Assembly: GCA_017937735.1 (NCBI GenBank)
Contig: JAGBCZ010000027.1
Coordinates: 11,275 to 75,274, forward strand
Source: Alphaproteobacteria bacterium
GTDB taxonomy: Bacteria > Pseudomonadota > Alphaproteobacteria > Rs-D84
Length of the DNA stretch: 64,000 nt
Direction of reading: 5' to 3'
Of this stretch, positions 44,825 to 55,363 are shown one piece after another (within the stretch, counting starts at the first letter, position 1; every line of letters begins with the position of its first letter). A program made the position numbers and the translations under genes. The notes beneath the pieces are model-generated. The model ran no database searches and was not told where the DNA came from. It saw nothing but the letters and a program-made list of their open reading frames with translations.

Positions 44825-46459
44825 TTAGTACACCCCTGGCTGATCAAGTTGTCCGACCCAACGTTCCAGTTCATCAATACTGATTATACCCTGTAACATC
44901 AGTGATGTTGCGGCTTCTTTTAATGTGCGACCATCCATTTCTTCCAACCAATATCTGATGGCTTCGTCTGTTTTTCCTGCAAGTGCCAGTTGTAAAAATT
45001 CACTGTTTGTAATGATAACTTCGCCTGCTTTGACACGTCCCAGATTACCGGTGCCTTTACAGTGTTCGCACCCCAGGCCACGTTGGTATACTTGGTGTAG
45101 TCCCACATCGCCATACGCATCCATTACACGGCGATATGCGCCACGTTCCGGGTGATTTGACAATGGTTCACGACAGTGTGGACATACTTTTTTAAACAGA
45201 CGCATTGATACCAGACCACGCATCAATGTTTCTTCTTTTAATTTAAATGGTTCAATACCCAAGTCTAATAATCGTGTTAATGCCGCCATCGCAGAGTTTG
45301 CGTGTAATGTTGTCCAAACGTTATGTCCAGATAATGCACCACGCACAGTCAATTGTGCTGCGGCCAATGTACGAATTTCTCCGACCATCAATGTATCAGG
45401 GTCACTGCGTAAAGCGGCCGCCAATGCTTCGACATATTTTTCTTCACGTTGTTCTTCGTTTGTCGTGTTTACAACAGGCATTTGATGGGCGCCAAAAATC
45501 TTTTGTTCAACTGGGTTTTCCACAGTTATCATATTTATTTCATAATTACGTTCACGCAACATCATTGCCATGTTTCGAACAAGTGTGGTTGATTTACCAG
45601 AACTGGTTGGACCCGCAACAATAACCAAGCCTGTTGGAAAAGAACGCATACGGGCCAATAATCTTTGCTCATACGGGCCAAATTCTTGTTCTGTTTTTAA
45701 TCCTTCGGATGGATTGTCATATAACAGACGCATTACAACATATCGACTGCCAAATGCAATTGGATTGAATTGCATACGAACACCCAATACACCAGACGGC
45801 AAATATAAATCTTTGGTGCCACGCAGGGGGGTCCGACCGTCTTTTTGTGCAGACTGATATTCGTTCTGTGCATAGTTTGCATTTGACATATCAGATGATG
45901 CAAATGCGGCACGTACAAATGATTCACCCCACTGTGAATTATATTCCATAACAGGTTGCATACTGCCGTCTATGCGGAAATATATTGTTGTTTGATCTGC
46001 AACTTCGATATGGACGTCAGAAACCTTTTGTGATGCAGCCTTGGCGATGATATCAACAAAATCTTTCTGCATTTGATTGTCAAAATCTTGCTTGGATCGT
46101 ATTACACCACCAAGTTTATTTTCATAAGATTTATATATGTTTGAAATCAATGCCAAATCAGAATAAAAAGGTTGATTTACTTTTTTGCCACGTGCCTTTA
46201 ATAAATCAAGAAACGCCAATACACGGCCGTCATATCGGTGTGTGCGTGAAATAATAATTTCACCGCCAGAAAAGTATGCAATTAAACTTTGTGTGTCGTG
46301 TGGTAATTCAAACATTGCACCTGTTGCTGTTAACAGGCGATTATTGTTTGCAAATAAAAAATCAATAATATCTTTGGATTCAGAATTTTCCAAGCCTGTC
46401 GGAACCGACAGTTTGTCTTCGCTATTTACATCCACCAAGATATCTTTTGAATCAGTCAT
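44825..46459 (-). CDS. pilQ: type IV pilus assembly ATPase, PilQ(R64)/GspE-like
   Basis: 544 residues. Walker A AGPTSSGKSTTL, the Asp/His boxes, Walker B DTLMVGEIR followed by TLHANSAMAALTRLLDLGI, and a C-terminal zinc site CPHCREP ... CEHCKGTGNLGR. It powers pilus polymerisation at the inner membrane. Central gene of the pilO-P-Q-R cluster, with 1-3 bp gaps. It is distinct from the outer-membrane secretin that is also called PilQ in other systems. Confidence 0.9.
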   Translation of the reverse strand: MTDSKDILVDVNSEDKLSVPTGLENSESKDIIDFLFANNNRLLTATGAMFELPHDTQSLIAYFSGGEIIISRTHRYDGRVLAFLDLLKARGKKVNQPFYSDLALISNIYKSYENKLGGVIRSKQDFDNQMQKDFVDIIAKAASQKVSDVHIEVADQTTIYFRIDGSMQPVMEYNSQWGESFVRAAFASSDMSNANYAQNEYQSAQKDGRTPLRGTKDLYLPSGVLGVRMQFNPIAFGSRYVVMRLLYDNPSEGLKTEQEFGPYEQRLLARMRSFPTGLVIVAGPTSSGKSTTLVRNMAMMLRERNYEINMITVENPVEQKIFGAHQMPVVNTTNEEQREEKYVEALAAALRSDPDTLMVGEIRTLAAAQLTVRGALSGHNVWTTLHANSAMAALTRLLDLGIEPFKLKEETLMRGLVSMRLFKKVCPHCREPLSNHPERGAYRRVMDAYGDVGLHQVYQRGLGCEHCKGTGNLGRVKAGEVIITNSEFLQLALAGKTDEAIRYWLEEMDGRTLKEAATSLMLQGIISIDELERWVGQLDQPGVY

Positions 46460-46462
46460 TTT

Positions 46463-47125
46463 TTAATTTCCATTGCTGACGTTCAAGTTTTGTACACTGC
46501 CATCTGGGGCAACAAATACAATTCCATCATCCAGTGATATTGATTTTACAGTCCAATTATCTAATTTTTTTCCAACGCTGATACGTTTTGTTTGACCAGA
46601 ATTTAAATCTGCAACAGTTGCTTGTAATTGGGAACCTGCACCAACAACATTAACCAATTTATAATTTTTTGCGATATCATTAGATGCAGATGTCGCAGCA
46701 ATTTTCGCAGCTGTTTTTGCGGTCGCAACAGGTTCTGTTTTTTCTGCCAATAATGCTTCTTTTTCACGTTCGATACGGACTGCTTCGGCTTCTAGTTTTG
46801 CTTTTTGTGTTTCAATTTCTTGCTGTTGTTGTTCTGCACGACCGGATAATGTATCAATTTCCATGTGCAGTTTTATTTTTTCTGCGGCCAATCTGTCCAG
46901 TTCTAAATCCAGTTGTGCACGTTCCTTTTCAAGTTGCATTAAAACTTTTTCTTGTTCTAAATCTGTAATTTGTTGAAACAAAGAACCTTGGACTTGATAA
47001 CCTGCAATCGCATCAGCAGATACCTGTTCTATTTCTTCGATTGTATTTTCTTGTGCAAATGCACTGTTAATCATAATAGTGCCACAGAAAAACATACCTA
47101 ATAAAAACAACTTGTTATTTTGCAT
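46463..47125 (-). CDS. pilP: pilus biogenesis protein, PilP-like
   Basis: 220 residues: signal peptide (1-24, ending NSAFA), long charged coiled coil (about 45-130, LEQEKVLMQLEKERAQLDLE ... EREKEALLAEK) and a C-terminal beta domain (GSQLQATVADLNSGQTKRIS, then WTVKSISLDDGIVFV). This matches the R64-type PilP layout; the protein probably joins inner-membrane and secretin parts in the periplasm. It overlaps the pilO-like gene by 11 bp. Confidence 0.75.
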   Translation of the reverse strand: MQNNKLFLLGMFFCGTIMINSAFAQENTIEEIEQVSADAIAGYQVQGSLFQQITDLEQEKVLMQLEKERAQLDLELDRLAAEKIKLHMEIDTLSGRAEQQQQEIETQKAKLEAEAVRIEREKEALLAEKTEPVATAKTAAKIAATSASNDIAKNYKLVNVVGAGSQLQATVADLNSGQTKRISVGKKLDNWTVKSISLDDGIVFVAPDGSVQNLNVSNGN

Positions 47126-48377
47126 AGATTATCACCTCATAGTTCCATAAGCGTAACGCAGCATCCCACGTACAATTGATTAAATAAACACCACCAAAAT
47201 CATTAAACACCTGCATAAATTGCTGGGGGATAAGTTTGGATTCTGTTTGAAATTCGACAATGTTCAAATTTACTGTTTCAACACCGTTTGTTAATGTATC
47301 AACAACAATTTGTGTTTCTATGTTTGCGTCAACCGCTTGAAATATCGATGTTATATCACGAACAATCGTTTCTGCATCACGTTCGTCTTGGGATGAATAT
47401 GTTTTTAGTAATGGCAGTTTTGCCTGAACACGTAATGTGTTGTCGTTTATTTCTTGGACAAATGCCCCAGGCATCAATTCTGATGCAATATTATAAAATT
47501 CATCCAGTGTTCCAAATCCACGCTTGAATTCAACAATTGCATATTTTTCATTACATTCTGCAAATGTTTGTGTCCAACCTGTAACAGGTTGCATTAAAAA
47601 ACCAATGGCCTGATAACATAATTCTGCACGGTCTTGAACATCTGGCAGAAAATCGTATGGCAGTGTAATTGGTTCTGGTGGTAATTCTTTTTGAATTTCA
47701 AATTGTTTATCCAGTTCTTTATTTTTTTCTTCAATCTGTCGTTTATATTCTGCGACCAATTCTGGGTCCAGTTCAGCAATACTTGGGCGTGGACTTAACA
47801 TTTCAACAACAGACCCATGAAAAATACCAAACAGGCCAAGTAAAAATACAGTCAATAATACAGCAGAAATAAATCCAGCACGAATATGACTGATTGGGTG
47901 CAGACGGACAACATTATGCGCATTTAATATGTCTGATAAATCGTGTTCAACGGCACGTGGCATTCCCCATGCGCCAGGTGCAAAAAACGCACCCCAATCA
48001 GGAATTTCTGATAATTTTACATATTCTGCACGGACATCATCTTCGGAATCAAATAGTTTGTCTTCCAGTAAAACACCATTTCTGGCGGCGACCAGATAGA
48101 ATTTTTTATTGATTTCAAAAACAGCCAAAAAAGAAGTGTATTCTGCAAATGCATCCATTACATCAGCCGCTGCAACACGCATGCCAACACTTTGCCCACG
48201 TCTGGTTGAACCCAGACCAACCATCATATTGTATTCGGTGTACAGGTTTAATTTTTTATCAACACTGTGTGATAAACTGCGTGCATAAACACGACCTGAT
48301 GTGCCAGATTTCACAGGCTGCCAAAACAGCCCGACAGCGTACTTTTTACGGTTAACAGATATTATTTGACTAGCCAA
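47115..48377 (-). CDS. pilO: pilin accessory protein, PilO(R64)-like
   Basis: 420 residues. The N-terminal 160 residues are cytoplasmic-like with AVGLFWQPVKSG ... ARSLSHSVDKKLN and DWGAFFAPGAWGMP; one membrane helix lies near 168-192; the periplasmic part starts with a coiled coil (ELVAEYKRQIEEKNKELDKQ). This agrees with the PilO accessory proteins of thin type IVb pili. It is the first gene of the cluster visible here; secretin (pilN), pilin (pilS) and prepilin peptidase genes are not in the window. Confidence 0.75.
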   Translation of the reverse strand: MASQIISVNRKKYAVGLFWQPVKSGTSGRVYARSLSHSVDKKLNLYTEYNMMVGLGSTRRGQSVGMRVAAADVMDAFAEYTSFLAVFEINKKFYLVAARNGVLLEDKLFDSEDDVRAEYVKLSEIPDWGAFFAPGAWGMPRAVEHDLSDILNAHNVVRLHPISHIRAGFISAVLLTVFLLGLFGIFHGSVVEMLSPRPSIAELDPELVAEYKRQIEEKNKELDKQFEIQKELPPEPITLPYDFLPDVQDRAELCYQAIGFLMQPVTGWTQTFAECNEKYAIVEFKRGFGTLDEFYNIASELMPGAFVQEINDNTLRVQAKLPLLKTYSSQDERDAETIVRDITSIFQAVDANIETQIVVDTLTNGVETVNLNIVEFQTESKLIPQQFMQVFNDFGGVYLINCTWDAALRLWNYEVIIYAK

Positions 48378-48447
48378 TTAAATTCTCTCTCTGAATATTC
48401 AAGTTAAATTATAACATAATTTACAAAATCAAGGCAAGATAATGTTT

Positions 48448-48496
48448 TTAGTGATAAGTGGTTAGTGACGGAATAATTATATATTCACTTGTCGCT
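48448..48496. repeat. dispersed GTTAGTG intergenic repeat, copy 4 (short)
   Basis: TTTAGTGATAAGTGGTTAGT followed by GACGGAATAATTATATATTC and ACTTGTCGC. It is shorter than the other copies and sits just before the ung stop codon. Confidence 0.6.
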
Positions 48497-48498
48497 TT

Positions 48499-49161
48499 TT
48501 ACCAATCAATTGGTTGTTTGTTGTGGTCGATTAAATACTGATTTGCCAGACTGAAATGATGATTGCCAAAAAAACCACGATATGCAGACAGTGGGGAAGG
48601 GTGGGCGCTTTTTAAAATCAGATTTTGGGTTTGGTTAACAATTGCTGCCTTCTTTTGTGCGAACGAACCCCACAACATATACACAATGTTGTTTCGTGTG
48701 TTTAATGCACGAATAACCGCATCTGTAAATTGTTCCCAGCCACGGCCGCTGTGTGATGCAGCCAAATGTGCCTGAACAGTTAATGTTGAATTTAATAATA
48801 AAACACCTTGCTGGGCCCAATATGTTAAATCGCCGTTTGTAACAGATGGACGACCAATGTCAGATTCAATTTCTTTGTAGATGTTTTGCAGACTGGGCGG
48901 GTTTGGTGTTGGTGGCAGAACAGAAAAACACAACCCATGTGCCTGACCTGGTTCATGATATGGGTCTTGGCCAATTATTACAACCTTGACACAATCAAGT
49001 GGACATAAATTAAATGCGTTAAAAATATTCTTGGGTTCTGGATATATTTTCTTGCCAGATAGATATTCATTGCGAACAAAATCGGTCAATTTGATAAAAT
49101 ATTCTTTGTTAAATTCAGATGACAGCGAATCTTTCCAAGATTGTTCAATTTTTACGTTCAT
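48499..49161 (-). CDS. ung: uracil-DNA glycosylase
   Basis: 220 residues from ATG 49161, which overlaps the stop of the upstream gene (ATGA). The catalytic motif GQDPYHEPGQAHGLCFSV (Asp near 64), NPPSLQNIYKEI, LLLNSTLTV and the C-terminal HPSPLSAYRGFFG loop identify family 1 UDG. It removes uracil from DNA. Paired with a second base-excision-type glycosylase gene just upstream. Confidence 0.95.
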   Translation of the reverse strand: MNVKIEQSWKDSLSSEFNKEYFIKLTDFVRNEYLSGKKIYPEPKNIFNAFNLCPLDCVKVVIIGQDPYHEPGQAHGLCFSVLPPTPNPPSLQNIYKEIESDIGRPSVTNGDLTYWAQQGVLLLNSTLTVQAHLAASHSGRGWEQFTDAVIRALNTRNNIVYMLWGSFAQKKAAIVNQTQNLILKSAHPSPLSAYRGFFGNHHFSLANQYLIDHNKQPIDW

Positions 49162-49805
49162 AATTTTATCAGTCCTGTTTGTAACGATTTCCATAATACA
49201 ACATCAATGTATCCACGGGGCAGGTGTGTTTCGTGTGATAAATGTGTAAACATATCATCGCATGCGTTCTTGATATCTGGGTATAATTTTCCATTGTTGA
49301 TTTTTTCTGACAATTCAGATTTATTGGCAAATACACACCCCAGACGTTGTATCCAAATATCGTATTTTACAATATCTTCGCCCAAATTACGTGCCAGATG
49401 ATTTGCAGTAATATTACCAATGTGTGGTAATTTTTGCAGATAGTTTAATTTGTTTTCAAGTGTTGTTATTTGATAATATTCATCACATAATTTTTTGCGA
49501 TTTTCCCAAATTTTACAAATTGCATTTATCTTGTTTTTGTTGTTAAAAGTTTTTATCAAAATATCAAATTTTGCACCATGTGTTTTTAATAAATTTATAA
49601 TTGTTTCGTGAATACGTTTTGCTGTTTTTTGTGAAAAACCGCCGGCAAGAATTACATACGCACAATGTGATGCAAATTCATCTGATGAATATATTTGTCT
49701 GTTTTGTAAATTTGCCAGTATTTCATCAAAAGACTGATTGTCAGAATCGTGACCGTTATCACGCAGTTGTTTTTCAAGTTCAAAAAACCATTGTTTTGAA
49801 AACAT
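49158..49805 (-). CDS. endonuclease III-like HhH-GPD DNA glycosylase without Fe-S cluster
   Basis: 215 residues. The helix-hairpin-helix and GPD region is visible as LPHIGNITANHLARNLG followed by VKYDIWIQRLGCVF. The position of the endonuclease III catalytic lysine (GxGxKTA) is Ile here, the aspartate in YDIWIQRL is kept, and the four-cysteine [4Fe-4S] motif is absent. It may therefore be a monofunctional glycosylase or a divergent OGG/AGOG-like enzyme. Overlaps ung by 4 bp, consistent with a repair operon. Confidence 0.7.
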   Translation of the reverse strand: MFSKQWFFELEKQLRDNGHDSDNQSFDEILANLQNRQIYSSDEFASHCAYVILAGGFSQKTAKRIHETIINLLKTHGAKFDILIKTFNNKNKINAICKIWENRKKLCDEYYQITTLENKLNYLQKLPHIGNITANHLARNLGEDIVKYDIWIQRLGCVFANKSELSEKINNGKLYPDIKNACDDMFTHLSHETHLPRGYIDVVLWKSLQTGLIKL

Positions 49806-50060
49806 TTAATCGTTACGTCCTTGGGCGGCAGCCATCGCCGACACCATATCTTGGGTTGCCATGTCTTGTTTTAATTTATCAGATGCGCCCTTGAATTGAT
49901 TTTTATCAATATCTGTCAATTGTTGTTTCAAAGATTGTATTTTTGCACGTTTATATCCAATCTGACTTTCAGATAGGTTGTTGGACAATTCTAATAATTC
50001 TTGTTCCAAGCGGTCTATTTCAGATTTTAAATGTGCTTTTTTTGAAGATGTAAACACCAT
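49806..50060 (-). CDS. small coiled-coil protein
   Basis: 84 residues, mostly one long charged helix with heptad-like leucines (HLKSEIDRLEQELLELSNNL, SLKQQLTDIDKNQ) and an Ala/Met-rich tail. It ends immediately before the glycosylase start, so it is probably the first gene of a three-gene unit with the glycosylase and ung. No family is recognised. A hairpin TGGCACAGG/CCTGTGCCA (50083-50106) separates it from gyrB. Confidence 0.65.
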   Translation of the reverse strand: MVFTSSKKAHLKSEIDRLEQELLELSNNLSESQIGYKRAKIQSLKQQLTDIDKNQFKGASDKLKQDMATQDMVSAMAAAQGRND

Positions 50061-50110
50061 TTTTTTCCTTGATAATTTTAATTGGCACAGGTTTTATCCT
50101 GTGCCATTAT

Positions 50111-52510
<2,400 letters not shown>

Positions 52511-52584
52511 TTATTTTTCCTTTCTTTTTTCTATGTAAAACATAGCAATTTCTGGTATAATTATCAAGTAAAAAGGGGCGTAAA

Positions 52585-53154
52585 ATGAAATTTAAATTGT
52601 TATATTTTGGTGATATTTTAATCAACCCAAAAAAACGTGCACAACATATTGCTGATATTCGTATGCAGTTCCATCCACAATTAAAAAAATTGGTTGAACA
52701 CAGTCCTTGGAATAACTTGACACAATACATGGTGCCAAATCCAACAAAAAGCCCAATCACAACACGCCATGTTGGTGGAATCGATTGGAATCCGATTATT
52801 ACACCTAATTTAAAATTGATTGCAGAATTAGATATTCAGATGATGCATCCTGAAATTGTTGGTGTGCCACGCAGTGATATTGATAACCGTGTTAAAACAA
52901 TTATGGATGGTTTGCGCTGTCCACAAAATGAACATGAAATTGGGGCAAATACACCAAATGATATTGGTCCAATTTACACATTATTAGATGATGACCATTT
53001 GATAACAAAACTGTCTGTGAATACCAGTCACTTGTTGGATGCAGGTATTTTTTCTGAACAGATTCAACGTTCACCAGATTCAATATTTATGTTGATTGAC
53101 GTAAATGTTCGTGTCGCCGAAGGCACATTGGAAAACCTGCCGTTTATGGTGTAA
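52585..53154 (+). CDS. RusA-like Holliday junction resolvase family protein
   Basis: 189 residues. The acidic motif SDIDNRVKTIMDGL (Asp98, Asp100, Lys104, Asp108) followed by LLDDDHLI (Asp135-137) matches the RusA pattern D-x-D-N-x3-K ... DD, where these residues bind metal and cleave four-way junctions. It is longer than E. coli RusA (120) because of an N-terminal extension. RusA genes are often of prophage origin, yet nothing else phage-like is nearby and base composition is like the neighbours. Confidence 0.6.
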   Translation: MKFKLLYFGDILINPKKRAQHIADIRMQFHPQLKKLVEHSPWNNLTQYMVPNPTKSPITTRHVGGIDWNPIITPNLKLIAELDIQMMHPEIVGVPRSDIDNRVKTIMDGLRCPQNEHEIGANTPNDIGPIYTLLDDDHLITKLSVNTSHLLDAGIFSEQIQRSPDSIFMLIDVNVRVAEGTLENLPFMV

Positions 53155-53157
53155 ACG

Positions 53158-53250
53158 AGTGTAAGTTGTTAGTGAAAGTGGTTAGTGGTGGCATATATAA
53201 TATAATAAAAATAAATCATTCACTTATCACTTACACTAATAACTTGCACT
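53158..53250. repeat. dispersed GTTAGTG intergenic repeat, copy 5
   Basis: AGTGTAAGTTGTTAGTGAAA, GTGGTTAGTGGTGGCAT, an AT-rich centre, then CATTCACTTATCACTTACAC and TAATAACTTGCAC. The last bases (TTGCAC, 53244-53249) form the -35 element of RNA B, exactly parallel to copy 2 and RNA A. Confidence 0.75.
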
Positions 53251-53277
53251 TTTTTTCTTAAATAGTATAATTTATTT

Positions 53278-53454
53278 GCACAGATGAGTTGTTTGTGTGA
53301 GATGTCACAATCTCTTTAATCTTAGTTGTCCGTGGGGACATAAAACACCTCCAACCCATGGTTGGAGGGCGGCGAATACATTGAATAAGCCCACTATTTA
53401 CTAAGATTATAGTTGTGAACCTCCAACCGCTTTGAATATCTTGGCGGTTTTTTT
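53278..53454 (+). ncRNA. candidate switch RNA B (three-strand attenuator-like leader)
   Basis: Promoter TTGCAC, 16 bp, TATAAT (53266-53271). Closing stem AATCTTAGT (53318-53326) with ACTAAGATT (53400-53408), perfect over 9 bp. Internal hairpin CCTCCAACC (53348-53356) with GGTTGGAGG (53360-53368). The same CCTCCAACC recurs at 53420-53428 and overlaps the terminator arm AACCGC (53425-53430), which pairs with GCGGTT (53444-53449), then T7. A further 5' hairpin GAGAT/ATCTC is present. This is the same design as RNA A with different sequence in every helix. No known riboswitch class is recognised. Confidence 0.6.
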
Positions 53455-53479
53455 AACAAAAATATCTAAGGAATAAAAA

Positions 53480-53671
53480 ATGGAAATGGACTTGAATTTT
53501 CCGCCCGAACAATACCCCAGAACACGTCCAACACGTGACGAGGCAATGAGTGCTATCTTTGCAACAATTCTAAATATTCGTGCATCTTTTAAAATGTTAG
53601 AAGAAATATTTGTGCGTGAAAATGATTATAGATTACGACAACAACTGCATAAAAGTAGAAAAAAACAGTAA
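53480..53671 (+). CDS. small protein controlled by candidate switch RNA B
   Basis: 63 residues, starting 25 bases after the RNA B terminator with AAGGAATAAAAA as ribosome-binding site. An acidic, Pro-containing start (MEMDLNFPPEQYP) leads into one amphipathic helix (AMSAIFATILNIRASFKMLE) and a basic end (HKSRKKQ). No family is recognised. Like the ORF behind RNA A it is short, soluble and would be expressed only by read-through of a terminator. Confidence 0.6.
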   Translation: MEMDLNFPPEQYPRTRPTRDEAMSAIFATILNIRASFKMLEEIFVRENDYRLRQQLHKSRKKQ

Positions 53672-53680
53672 TCAATATCG

Positions 53681-53766
53681 GGTAAGTGTAAGTGGTTAGT
53701 GAATGAATTATTTCTATTATATTACATAGTAATAATCATGCCACCACTAACCACTTGCGCTAGTTA
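53681..53766. repeat. dispersed GTTAGTG intergenic repeat, copy 6
   Basis: GTAAGTGTAAGTGGTTAGTG, AATGAATTATT, an AT-rich centre with TTACATAGTAATAATCATG, then CCACCACTAACCACTTGCGC. The GTGGCATGAT core in reverse complement is shared with copies 1, 2 and 5. Confidence 0.75.
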
Positions 53767-54312
53767 CTCAATACAACAATTTACAGCGTTTTTTACCCAT
53801 GATTTTAATTTTGATACCTTGCCGCCGTCTGTTTTTGTTGGGGCAGGGGATGATTTTGTGTTTGCTGATTTTTTTGTTGTTTTTGTTTCTGGTTTTGCAT
53901 CGCCTGTCAACATACCCATATTTAATCCCCAGAACATAGAATATAATTCATAGGACTGGTCAAACAATTCGTATGCTGTTTTTTTGTCACCAGATGCCAA
54001 TGCCTTGGTTCCAACTTCAAACACACGCATGGCGGCCGCCAATAAGTGTTTGGATATACACCATACTTCGCCTTCGTATGCAGGGATGATTTTTAACATT
54101 GCGTTTTTGCGCATTTCACGAACGTCATTGATTAAATCATAAAATTCGTGTTTGCCTGTTTTTGCGCCTGAAAACATTAAATGTTCTTCAATAGAAATCA
54201 AATTCATAATACCAATTGTCAAGTCTTGGTCGCTGGATAAATCTTTTGGGTTAACCTTTTTTGCAGCATCCAGTGCTTCGACATATTCTTGAACAGATTT
54301 TATTTTTTTCAT
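53764..54312 (-). CDS. hypothetical helical protein with Lys/Thr-rich tail
   Basis: 182 residues from ATG 54312, which has GGGGGA seven bases before it; an upstream ATG overlaps that site. The first 130 residues are predicted helical (DLTIGIMNLISIEEHLMFSG, AAAMRVFEVGTKALASGDKK); then a Lys/Thr/Pro/Ser linker and a C-terminal helix ending NCCIE. It follows a membrane protein gene by 15 bp on the same strand. No family is recognised. Confidence 0.6.
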   Translation of the reverse strand: MKKIKSVQEYVEALDAAKKVNPKDLSSDQDLTIGIMNLISIEEHLMFSGAKTGKHEFYDLINDVREMRKNAMLKIIPAYEGEVWCISKHLLAAAMRVFEVGTKALASGDKKTAYELFDQSYELYSMFWGLNMGMLTGDAKPETKTTKKSANTKSSPAPTKTDGGKVSKLKSWVKNAVNCCIE

Positions 54313-54327
54313 ATTTTCCCCCATCGA

Positions 54328-54825
54328 TTAAAAACAAATCATCATTGCCCAACTGGCCAATGCCAATGCGACAACAGGTAATACAACCTTTTCAAATGGA
54401 AAGTGCGCATGCCCACCATTTTTCTTTTTCATCCATTGATATAATTTTGATGTCAGAATAAATATCAATGCGCCACAAATTGTGCCAAACAGTACCGGGT
54501 CCATAACCAGACCGCCACAAATCAGTACAGGATTATATTTCACAACGCCCAGATATACAAATCCAACCATTGCAACCGACAGTGTTATAACAATCGCATC
54601 ACGACCCCAAAAGTGCCATCCACGTTTGTCCATAAACTTTAACGTCCAGTAACCCAACAATGTTAATAATGCACCAGCCCACAGCCCGACAACACTGTCT
54701 GGAACACCCAGGCGGCGTGCAATATCAAGGCCCGCCCCAATTGCAATTGTGCACACAGGACACGCAGGATTCGCAATCGCAGACATCGGTAACAGTGCAG
54801 CAATTGCAGCAATTATTTTACGCAT
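54328..54825 (-). CDS. small multi-spanning membrane protein with CPVC motif
   Basis: 165 residues. Signal-like N-terminus (ending SAIA), then NPACPVCTIAIGAGLDIARR with a CxxC pair in the predicted non-cytoplasmic side, and about four membrane helices. The CPVC motif could bind metal or form a redox disulfide; a single further Cys pair is present (LICGG, TICGA). No family is recognised. Likely co-transcribed with the hypothetical gene downstream. Confidence 0.6.
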   Translation of the reverse strand: MRKIIAAIAALLPMSAIANPACPVCTIAIGAGLDIARRLGVPDSVVGLWAGALLTLLGYWTLKFMDKRGWHFWGRDAIVITLSVAMVGFVYLGVVKYNPVLICGGLVMDPVLFGTICGALIFILTSKLYQWMKKKNGGHAHFPFEKVVLPVVALALASWAMMICF

Positions 54826-54935
54826 ATTTCCTTTCCTTTTTATTTTTAGACTATGCCTATTATTATAAATACATAAAAAAAAGTCAACAGGGGTAAAGGC
54901 AGAGTAGGTAAAGTTTTTATTCTGTTATCCACACA

Positions 54936-55171
54936 AACTATACCAAAATTAAAACCGGGATAAACCCGGTTTAAATCTTGGTAGCAGCGGAGGGATTGTG
55001 TATTCCCACACACTTTGTGTGCGGGCCCCTTTCCAAATCGCAACGGTTTCGCTGCGTTACACTTGCAAAACCTGCTATTTTGTCGGACCCTGGGGTCCTC
55101 ATCCGCCACAACTATACCAAAATTAAAACCGGGGTAAACCCGGTTTAAATCTTGGTAGCAGCGGAGGGATT
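54936..55171 (-). repeat. 62-bp direct repeat of tRNA 3' end plus terminator, flanking a 112-bp block
   Basis: Copies at 54936-54997 and 55110-55171 differ at one base. Each holds, reading the minus strand, the last 19 nt of tRNA-Met ending in CCA and the terminator AAACCGGG/CCCGGTTT. Between them, 54998-55109 is more GC-rich than its surroundings and folds into short hairpins (GGACC/GGTCC, CGCAGCG/CGTTGCG). The unit resembles a partial tRNA gene duplication or a remnant of integration at a tRNA 3' end. Confidence 0.8.
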
Positions 55172-55227
55172 CGGACCCCCGACCAAAAGATTATGATTCT
55201 TCTGCTCTACCACTGAGCTACGCTGCC
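55153..55227 (-). tRNA. tRNA-Met (CAT), elongator type
   Basis: 75 nt with CCA encoded. Acceptor GGCAGCG/CGCTGCT (G1-U72 wobble as in some bacterial elongator Met tRNAs), D-arm GCTC-AGTGGTA-GAGC, anticodon loop ATCATAA, T-arm GGGGG-TCCGAAT-CCCTC. CAT could also be the lysidine-modified tRNA-Ile2; the acceptor favours Met. The T-loop has C at position 55 instead of the usual T. A perfect terminator follows. Confidence 0.88.
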
Positions 55228-55363
55228 AAGCGACATGGATTATAACAGTATTTTTTTAAATTGCAAGAAAAAGACATAATATGATTTTATTCACAAATAA
55301 AATAATTATTGTTTTTAATAATTTTTGTTGAATAGGGGTGGTGCTTGTGGTAGAATGTCCCGC

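Noticed and set aside
52585..53154. Prophage remnant around the RusA-like gene
   Set aside because: No integrase, structural or regulatory phage genes and no composition shift nearby.
54846..55109. 87-residue minus-strand open frame across the tRNA repeat block
   Set aside because: It reads through a terminator, a tRNA fragment and an AT-rich stretch, has no ribosome-binding site and its composition fits structured RNA rather than protein.
55153..55227. tRNA-Ile2 (lysidine-modified CAT)
   Set aside because: Acceptor with G1-U72 and the overall stem sequence look more like elongator Met, though it cannot be fully excluded.
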